DNA from: Marvania coccoides
Lineage: Eukaryota > Chlorophyta > Trebouxiophyceae > Chlorellales > Chlorellaceae
Reading direction: 5' to 3'
Assembly (NCBI GenBank): GCA_963854735.1
Contig: OY978097.1
Span: 1,798,001-1,862,000, forward strand
Length of the DNA stretch: 64,000 nt
This document shows positions 57,501 to 64,000 of the stretch, piece by piece. The position numbers were made by a program, and so were the translations under genes. Numbering within the stretch: the first letter of the stretch is position 1; each line of letters begins with the position of its first letter. A model generated the notes under the pieces. The model ran no database searches and was not told the origin of the DNA. It was given only the letters and a program-made list of their open reading frames with translations.

Positions 57501-58486
57501 ATCGGCGGAAGTGCACCCCATTGCTGCTCCGGCTGCGGCTGCGCTACCCCGTTCTGGTCCTCGGACGGCGCGTTGCTGCCCGAGAACAGGCTGCGCGTGG
57601 CGGGGGGACCCGGCGGCGCGGCCGCTCCCTTGGCAAAGCGAGCTTTAATGGGCGAGATCGTTGACGTGGCGGGCGGGGGAAGTTTCCGCACCGCTGCCGC
57701 TCCATTTTCGACCGGCTGGAGAGGATCGTGCTGCTTGTGGCACTGCGGCGCCACCTCCTCCACGTACGGTGCCTCAACGTACTCGTGGTGGCCCTGATAC
57801 GCCTGGCCAGCATCCTCTTCAGCCACCCCCGCCGCCGGCCAGCCTTCCATCTGTCCAGGCGCGTACTGCTGCGCCACTGCAACCTGCTGTGCCACGTGCA
57901 TCGTCTTTGGCGACCCGCTGTGGGCCCGCTGGGGCGCGTACGGCAGCCCCGCCACAGGATTCGAAACGTGAATAACAGCGGAAGAATCTTCCTGCTGCTG
58001 CTGGAAACAATCGCCCGGGTGGGTGGGAGACAGCACCGCCGGGGAAGGGGCGTTGCTGGCGGACCGGCTCAGGCTGCCGCCGCCCATCGCGGGGAGCTTT
58101 GGCGGCCAGCTGGTGGCCCGGGGGACAGGCGGCAGCGGAACCCCTGAAAGAAAACCAGGCTGCGGCAGGCCGGAGGGGCGGCCGAAAGGGGGTGGTCCCC
58201 CGGTGGAAGCGGCGCTTTCGGCGTGGCTGCCTAGCCGAGGCAGCCCCAGGGAGGAGGGGGGCGGCGGCAGGCGGGAAGGTGGGAGCAGGCCACCGCTGCC
58301 GGAGGTATTGGCAAACAGAGGGTTGTCGTGGGAAAGCGCTGGGGGCAGGGAGGGGGCAAATGGCCTTCCCCCAAAGGGCGCGGGGCCCACCTCGCCAGTG
58401 AGCGTGTCCCTGCGAGGAGACTCTGGGTCCCAGTCGCCTGCGGCGCCCGAGCGAGCGCGGGAAGGGGGCCTGAGAGGACCAAACAT
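54581..58486 (-). CDS. Large acidic membrane protein with EGEFY repeats, unknown function
   Basis: Two exons (58486-57139, 57051-54581) give 1272 residues. Residues 1-450 are Pro/Gly/Ser-rich and disordered. A basic KRRR patch precedes one or two hydrophobic segments (462-478, 480-500). A moderately structured, Cys-containing part (about 510-675) leads into a very acidic region (about 679-1060) with three copies of an E-E-G-E-[FY]-Y core, the first at 700-704. A clear transmembrane helix follows (VLVALGASLATFLLGTLVAA, about 1065-1085). The tail of 187 residues is basic, with GRGRSRGPG and TRGRK motifs like AT-hook or histone-tail DNA binders. No family is recognised. The 87-base intron keeps frame without a stop, so unspliced reading is possible but would insert a Phe/Leu-rich segment. 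Confidence 0.7.
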   Translation of the reverse strand: MFGPLRPPSRARSGAAGDWDPESPRRDTLTGEVGPAPFGGRPFAPSLPPALSHDNPLFANTSGSGGLLPPSRLPPPPSSLGLPRLGSHAESAASTGGPPPFGRPSGLPQPGFLSGVPLPPVPRATSWPPKLPAMGGGSLSRSASNAPSPAVLSPTHPGDCFQQQQEDSSAVIHVSNPVAGLPYAPQRAHSGSPKTMHVAQQVAVAQQYAPGQMEGWPAAGVAEEDAGQAYQGHHEYVEAPYVEEVAPQCHKQHDPLQPVENGAAAVRKLPPPATSTISPIKARFAKGAAAPPGPPATRSLFSGSNAPSEDQNGVAQPQPEQQWGALPPMQPPPMGGLAGGPPPPAMPSQTGFPTFSKPLVTRTDSGSEPGTLGSARGSGTLPPAFGVPPPPMGRLGHTSSGLFMPPVASKSSMDAPPAPTVFTPTAPPTDADKLLPAAAAAARPSKKAAGKAYKHILLFLFLQAFINHSLPSFSIKLAGRKRRRGSGCLRLILLFNLALLVGAFVNASSAVAFVTIAASFTHALVSAIGSGDPAAAPAPIFTSHGGVAAHIHAVSRAQWDSTRALVRCDSDNFACRAAQKAVHAAGTSGILVKDLARAAIVAAPHAWGDAIQPSLQASRRRGELAMAWAQGLGTPEGRSATAVAARRSAAGAALLVHDFASWGRCFYQHLANLHSSDLWALDAVAGPAAGCWRDSMQRYFAAEGYFIEEEVEEEAAPAAEPGAPTEEEEGEFYDEEEEPAAVPAGDGEEQQPEDEEGEFYEDDEEEGQNAAAPAGDADAGAEPEEGEYYSDDEEGAPEPIEGEEELDEEGPYEDEEGPWEEEEAAEPAAAATEDAEKAADVPAVDGAAEEPVGEEEQQKGEEEMEDVPADAPEEEQRQEDGQAGSDGVRLATSEIKEAEPTQAAEEVPQQQQEEMAVDEHDEPVEEQQQQPEEDEAEEEPAADDAGAPPQAEELSSEEAPADQTSEPADAAEEPAVVQVPPAAVVEETAAAAVEQEEEKVTEEPVAVPEDEQPPQTTPEQLAEVPTTVTEKKAEEPSASPSPVDPITSILDRLKKPEIAAIAAVAQDKLHAYTALLAERVSAAVAFADENRPQVLVALGASLATFLLGTLVAAIKRPGVPAEPITPRGPTQPRDFNAISYESEPEAAAAAPATVYMSAKSHGAAAQSVLEGSVSQPVKRRAAKHRLSAPGRLAIGIEEDEEEEFEILGDEGPELQPPKTVAQVVEKEEEGEEEEAVGASQGRGAKGSGRGRSRGPGTAKKGAAAGGTRGRKTAAEAAGEEEPAPAAKSTARKASTSRRSKA

Positions 58487-59151
58487 GACGCTGAGTGTGT
58501 GCCTGGTCTAGTTAAGATATCTATCAGGGGCGGGAGAAATGCAGAGGCCTGCAGTCCGGGAGAAGAGTCGTCAATGCCGCGATATTCAATTGAACGAGTG
58601 GGAAGGCGGAGAATGACGCGCACACCGCGTTTTTGGAAGAGTACTTGAAACAAATAATGATATGGTTGAAGGAAATGGTGAATGCGTGTCGTTCTAAAAT
58701 AGATGGCACTTACATTGATTTTGAAGAATAAGCGGGTGTGGTGAAGGTGTGGGCGCACGGGCGGCCGTGCTAATTAAATATATAATTCGCAACAAGTTTA
58801 TTAGCGTTTATGCATATTCCCTTCTCTCAGCTGTTTTCTCTTTCCATCGTTGTTATTTTTTTTTGAAAATGTGTGCTGCTGTCTCAGAGTCTTCAGTGCT
58901 GTTTCTGTTTGCATCTTAAACATATGGATCGCAGGCAGCATATGATCACCCTCCCTCCTCTCGTCACCTTGGGTCCTCCATGCAATTGCTGCTCTGCCAT
59001 CCATCATCGCCGAGAGTCGCCGCCTCAGCCGCCCACATTTCAAATGCTTTCTGAGTAAAGTAAGATCAATTACAATATTGCTTTATTAAATCTAGCATTA
59101 TTTTCCCCAGAGTTGACCAAGCGCACAAACACCTCCACAGCAATACTATTA
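58487..59151. other. Intergenic, upstream of acidic protein and after dynein IC
   Basis: About 665 bases. It holds the promoter of the acidic membrane protein gene and the 3' region of the dynein gene. An 80-codon minus-strand ORF (58801-59043) has no similarity I recognise. Confidence 0.45.
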
Positions 59152-61151
59152 TCAACTCCTCTCCTGCGACGCCATCATCGCCAGAAACTCCCGCTCCATC
59201 TGCATTAAGCAAACGCCAACTAAATAAGATTCAACAAATGAACAACTAAATGAATTATTGGTGCTCATTTCCAGCTCTCACCCTGTCTAGGTCCGCCTCA
59301 GTGACCCTTGTTACCGTCTCCGCCGCCCGCGCTGCCTCCTTCCTTTGGCGCGCCTTGGCCTCCTTGCCTGCCTTTTCCAGCGACTTCTCCCGCTCGCACT
59401 CCAGCTCCATCATCTGCAAAAATAATACCGGGTACAATGAAGGCACCATGCATGGTCATTAATACTCGAAAGAAAGAAACAAAATAAATCAGACTCACCT
59501 CGACAAAAGCGGCCTTATCGCCGTCCTGAGCCCGAGACAGTCTCACAGAGGGGCGCAGCATGAGAGCACTGCCATCTGCGCACCCGACCGCGATCAGGCT
59601 CTGCTCCCCTGCCTCCTGCACCGCCATTGACGTGAGTTGGCAGTCGACAATGCTGGCAGACAGCACCGGCTCTGCGTGACTCTGCAGCAGGTCCCACGCC
59701 TCCACGCTGCCGCTGGAGGTCACGCAAAAGAAGACCGAGGGGCGGGAGGGGCTCCACGCTCCTCCGGTGAGGTAGTGCGGGCGGCTGGGCGTGGCCACCA
59801 GCGGCGACCGCAAATCCTCAGACCATAGCCTCGCAGTCCAATCTCCAATCGACAAAAAGAACTTGGGGAACATGGGATGCCTGGACAGCGAGCGTACGGC
59901 GCCCACATGGCCAGGGAACGAGGCAGAAATGCGATCTCCGGGGATTTTGGCTCGGCGGTTGCCTGCCAGCACCACGCCCAGGGCGGTCCCCACCATGAAC
60001 TTGGCGGGCCCGCTGGCGGCGCTATACTCCAGGCAGGTGGCGGCCAGGCAGGGCCCGTCGCTGCCTGCTGCGCGCTCCCTGACCACCGCTGAGTCGATGC
60101 GCTCGTTGAGCCGGCGAGAGTCCCACCAGGCAACGGTTCCGTCCAAACTCGCGGTCATAAACTCCGTGCCGGTGCGGGACTGTGTCCACGCCAGCCCTGT
60201 CACGCAGTCGGTGTGGCTCTGGTGGGAATCGGTGAGGCCGATGGGGTCCGAGCCTTGGCGCACGTCAAACAGCGCAAACCGACCGTTGCGCAGCCCAGCC
60301 CCCAGCGCAGAGTGCTCTCGCTCGTTGTAAGACAGGCACAGCGCGGCAGAGGGGGCGGTGAGCGTGGCCAGGGCGGAGGTAGAGTTTGCAGTGTCGTAAA
60401 TGGCGCAGAGCCCGGTGGCAGGGCCGTCAAAAGCAGCTGCGAGGTGTCCAGAGCGGTTGGGAGCCCAGGAAAGGGCGTGCAGCGCGTGTTTGGATTCGTG
60501 AGGGTGGCGCAACGACGTCACAATTGACAGTTTGGGAGGCTCGAGCGAGGGCACAGCGGCGCCAGCGAAATAATCCGCGTAGATGTCCAGGGCATTGTTC
60601 TGACGCACTAGATCTTCCACAGTGCCCCCCAGATGTAGCACGGTCTTGATGTAGTCCTCGTCCCGCTCCACTTTCTTCCTCCATCGGGCCACTTGCTCCC
60701 CGTCTGAAGGGTCTACCTCTGCTGGCCACCCCGCCTCAGTGTGGGACACGCCAGAGTGCTTGACGGAGGCGGTGATGGTGTTGGCTTCGTGCACTGCGTA
60801 GGTGGGCACTGCTTGGATGCCGACAGTTGCAAACTGCTGCTCTCTGGGGGAGGCTGGAATTTGGACGGCAGCGGGCTCATCCTGCGGCGCGGCTGGGCGC
60901 AGCTCTAAAACCATCTCCTTGGCCTGCGAGATGTTCATGATTGTGGTTATATTTCTACTTGAGGCTGGCAAAAAAATAAGAAATAAAGATGTCTCGTAGC
61001 TCACCATCGAGCGAGCCTCCGTGTGGAGAGACTGCAGTTGCAGTGCAGGGTCGGTGGCCGAAGTCTGTGTTTCCTGCAAGTATGGTGCCATGCTCAGTGT
61101 GAGCTGCTTGCCTGAAAGAGAGCTGCAGTCGGAGATTGAACTCACCTCCAT
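59152..61151 (-). CDS. Outer-arm axonemal dynein intermediate chain (DNAI2/ODA6 type)
   Basis: Four exons as modelled (61151-61005, 60923-59499, 59413-59282, 59199-59152) give 583 residues. Landmarks of DNAI2/IC69 are plain: HTEAGWPAEVD, WRKKVERDEDYIKTVLHLGG, VEDLVRQNNALDIYADYFAG, WTQSRTGTEFMTASLDGTVA, KFFLSIGDWTARLWSEDL, YLTGGAWSPSRPSVFF, in a WD40 array with a charged coiled C-terminus (REKSLEKAGKEAKARQRKE). It holds outer dynein arms on doublet microtubules. The 5' end is unsure: ATGGAG is followed by a perfect donor gtgagt, and splicing from it to 61076 would give a start M-E-E-T-Q-T that fits relatives in length better. Land seed plants lack this gene, so it marks a flagellate ancestry. 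Confidence 0.92.
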
Positions 61152-61437
61152 TATTTGACGCAGTATTATGCGCAGTTTGATGTTGCAAGAGGGCTTTACT
61201 GCCAGTTAATGGGCAACGTGCTGTCTCCATACGATTTAAATGCAACTTTGAGGCCCACAGCGACGAAAACGGGCCAGTCAAACCGAGCATTTTTCTTTTG
61301 TTGAAAACCAAAAAAGCTGTTTTCGCAAACAGTCGGGATTCTAATTAAATAAATCCAGGCTTAATATACACCTGCACCAACAAACACATGTGCACAGCGC
61401 AGCGTTGATTGGTTGACTGCCAACCACGTAGTTCACA
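61152..61437. promoter_or_regulatory. Shared divergent promoter, dynein IC / CAP-G2
   Basis: A 286-base gap between head-to-head starts. No recognisable site; the role is inferred. Confidence 0.4.
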
Positions 61438-64000
61438 ATGAGGAAGGGGCTCAACGAATTTATCGCCGCTGTGAAAGCGGACGATGCCAATACCTTCATC
61501 GATGCAATTGCAAAATATGTAAGGCCGCTGATCATCAAGTTTTACGCCTTTCTAAGTTTCATTTTCAATGGTTCGTTATTTTTTGCAAAATCAACCGAAC
61601 TCCAATAATTTCGCTGCGCAGGAGCACGGAACCGACCTGGGGGAGCTCATCCAGGCTGCGTCTCGCAAGCACCTGGTGGAGATCTCCGAGGGCTTGCTCC
61701 GCCGGGTTGAGCTTGCAGTGGCGGTCATTACCGAGGAGCAGGGTGATGACGGTGCTGCTGGCGAGCACAAAGCAGGGGATCAGGACCCCGAAGAGGTCAT
61801 AGCCAAGCAAATGCTGTGCCTGAACGTGTTTTACGCCGCCGCCATCGTCGCCCGCGCAGTGTTTGCTGAGACCACGGCATCGCCGCCGGAGGCGCTCCAC
61901 GCCACGGCAGTGCTGCTGCACGACTTTTGCCTGGCGGGGATGACCAGCTTCCTGGAGATGCACGACGAGGTCGCCAAGCTGTGTCTGGAGTGGTGGCAGG
62001 CTGAGGCCCCAGGGCATGACGACCTCACGCCCCGCACTGTGGTCTTTCTGCTCACGGCTGCCATCGAGTCCGGCACCGCGGCGGCAGTGAAGCGGGTCTA
62101 CGCCATCCGCGAGGCCATGCGCAGGTTCGTGTTCGACGACCCCTCCATCGAAGACCTCAAGCGGCTGCTGGTGCGCGCCGCCTTTGCGCCGTCGTTCCTG
62201 CGCTGCGCCGAGGGCCGCCGCTTCGTGGCCTTCCTGTTCACCCTGCAGCCTTCCTTCGTGCGGGAGCTCACCGCGGTCATCAAAAACCAGGTCCCGGCCG
62301 GAAGAAAGTCCATTTTGGACGCTTACGGCGAGATCATTTTCCGGGCGTGGAACACCGCCACCGGGGCCTGTCTGCTGGAGGTCAAACAGGCCTGCATCCA
62401 GGATCTCATGGAGGCCGCCATATTGGCGTCCACCCGCGCGCTGGCCTCCTCCCTGCGCCGCCTGCTGGGCGGACTGCACTGCCAAAAGGCGCAGACTGGC
62501 GTTGACGCCCTGCTTCTTGAGTTGTACGAGCCCATCATCTTCCGCCGCCTCAACGCCGCCAACCCGGCGGTGCGGCGCAACGCGCTGGAGCTCTTCGTCG
62601 ACGCATTCCCTCTGCGCGACCCCGAGGAGCCGCTGGAGGCCACCAACGCCAGAATGACTGCGCAGTTTGCGGCGCTCACGGCGGCGCTGAAAGATGACGT
62701 GCCTGCGGTGCGTGCTGCGGCGGTTGAGGGTGTGGGCCGCGTGCTGGGCACCTTCTGGGAGCTCATCCCCGCCCCTGTAACCGCTGGGTACGTCAAATCT
62801 CTGGCTGCTGACCTCGCGTTTGACGCTGTCTCGCCTGCTGTGCGTGCTGCAGCGGTGGACTGCGTGACGGCGCTGGTGGAGAACCCGCTGGCGCACCCCG
62901 TGCTCAACGTGGTGCTACCCAAGCTGGGACCCCTGCTGCACGACCCCTCCCCCAAGGTGCGAGCGTCATTTGTGGACCTGCTGCTGTCGCTGCGCACCAC
63001 CAAGGAGCTTCAGTGGCACACCGTGGTGGACGTGTCGCAGCTGCTGGAGGCCATGGCGGCCGACGGACCCGCCGTCTCGGAGCGCATTCAGCGGCTGCTG
63101 CTGCCGACCTACTTTCCAGACGCTGCCTACGGCCCCTCCCAGGTGGCAGGCCTGCTGCGCACTTCTCCCGCCGCGGGGCGCGCCTTCTGCCTGTACCTGG
63201 CGGGCGCCAGCCTGCCGGCGAGCGGCGGCGTCGCCGCTTTACGGTTGACGCCAGGTGGCCCGGCAGTGGCACAGCACTGCCTCACGACGCTCATCAAAGA
63301 CCTGACCGAGCATCTGGAGGAGGTGCCGCTGGTGAGCGAGGCGGAGCGCGCCAAAAAGCCCAGGAACAAGCGCAAGAAGGGGCGGCGCACCAAAAAGAAA
63401 GGCAGGGCTGAACAAGAGGAGGAGGAGGAAGAGGAGGACGAAGACTCTCCAGTTGTGGAGACGCGCGCCTCGTGGATGGCCATCTTGCAGGGTATCGCTG
63501 CGGTGTGCTGCGGCCTGGGTGCTCGCATTTCTGCTGGCTCCATGGAGGCGGCTGCCGCCAACAAACTTGTGTCTGGGGCCACGCTGGCCCGCTTGCTGGA
63601 GCGCTGCCCCGGGGAGGATACCGTGGAGGCGGTGGCCACGATCGCTGCCGCCCTGCCCCACACCCCGGGCGCTGCTGCAGTGAGGAAACAGTGCATGGCG
63701 GTGCTGTGCAGAGATGGGGCTGACAATCAGACCACCACCGCCGTAGGCGTCCGCGCCGCGCTAGACTGCGTCGTCGCTCACCCTGCTGCGCGTGACGCGC
63801 TGCTGGGCGCGATGGGCGCTGCCTTTGGGGCAGACCCTGAAGAAATTTGCCCCCCTGCAGAGCAGGTCAAGGGCCCTCGCAAGGCCGAGGCGCACGACGC
63901 CAGCGGCCTGACGCAGGCTGCTGCGGTGGGCCACCTGGCGGCGATGCTGGAGCTGGAGGGACCGCGAGACTTTTTGCTGGCCTCGGGTGCGCTGGCCCGC
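61438..64000 (+). CDS. Condensin II subunit CAP-G2 (NCAPG2), partial
   Basis: Exon 1 (61438-61518) codes MRKGLNEFIAAVKADDANTF to AKY, exon 2 starts at 61622 (EHGTDLGELIQAASRKHLVE) and stays open to the window end, about 820 residues so far. HEAT-repeat landmarks of NCAPG2 are present: AYGEIIFRAWNTATG, RRNALELFVDAFPLRDPEEP, VGRVLGTFWELIPAPVTAGY, NPLAHPVLNVVLPKLGPLLH and DPSPKVRASFVDLLLSLRTT. It is the HEAT subunit of condensin II, which shapes mitotic and interphase chromosomes. A Lys/Glu-rich insert lies at about 63340-63450. The 3' end is cut by the window. Confidence 0.9.

Noticed and set aside
61565..62896. 443-codon ORF on the minus strand
   Set aside because: Antisense of CAP-G2, whose sense frame has clear HEAT-repeat similarity.
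1..64000. tRNA, rRNA or spliceosomal RNA genes
   Set aside because: I looked for T-loop (B-box) and U6-like sequences in the gaps by eye and found none; a covariance-model scan would be needed to be sure.

Overview
This is a stretch of nuclear DNA from a photosynthetic eukaryote, most likely a green alga. GC-rich exons are broken by short introns, and AT-rich gaps separate genes packed at about one per 2.4 kb. The lineage is inferred from gene content: a leucine-pathway isopropylmalate isomerase small subunit, a plant-type armadillo-BTB protein (ARIA/ABAP1 type), a SECRET AGENT-type O-GlcNAc transferase and a 164-residue eL21. An outer-arm axonemal dynein intermediate chain (DNAI2/ODA6 type) together with CFAP20 suggests a flagellated stage, or at least kept flagellar genes. 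No CRISPR, operon, tRNA, rRNA or intact transposon was seen.

Layout. 0-9 kb: a PP1 inhibitor-3 homologue diverges from VPS53 (GARP tethering), followed by ALG12 (N-glycan assembly) and a PRP4 splicing kinase. 8.7-11.6 kb: a hairpin-rich gap, ribosomal protein L21, then leuD. 11.9-18.1 kb: two tandem ABCG half-transporters with surprisingly different introns. 18.4-25.2 kb: a Werner-type exonuclease joined to a RecQ-type helix-turn-helix, CFAP20, a JmjC protein that seems to lack its iron ligands, and eIF3g. 25.6-37.7 kb: CSB/ERCC6, O-GlcNAc transferase, a RING-CH membrane protein, two unrecognised small ORFs and a four-exon metallothionein-like gene. 37.8-44.2 kb: a VAMP7-type R-SNARE, a secreted RNase T2 homologue with every catalytic residue replaced, an F-box/LRR protein and a GCNA-like SprT protease. 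45-64 kb: exocyst SEC8, malic enzyme, ARIA-like protein, a large acidic membrane protein of unknown function, the dynein intermediate chain and the 5' part of condensin II CAP-G2.

Common themes are membrane trafficking (VPS53, VAMP7, SEC8), DNA repair and chromosome structure (exonuclease, CSB, GCNA, CAP-G2), and glycosylation (ALG12, OGT). Many neighbours are head-to-head pairs sharing gaps of about 260-830 bases. I placed 55 introns by homology and frame; four use GC-AG borders with the donor gcaagt. A 34-base direct repeat brackets the GCNA/SEC8 pair. Exon borders were worked out by eye from conserved protein alignment, reading frame and GT/GC-AG consensus, and were not computed or checked against transcripts.
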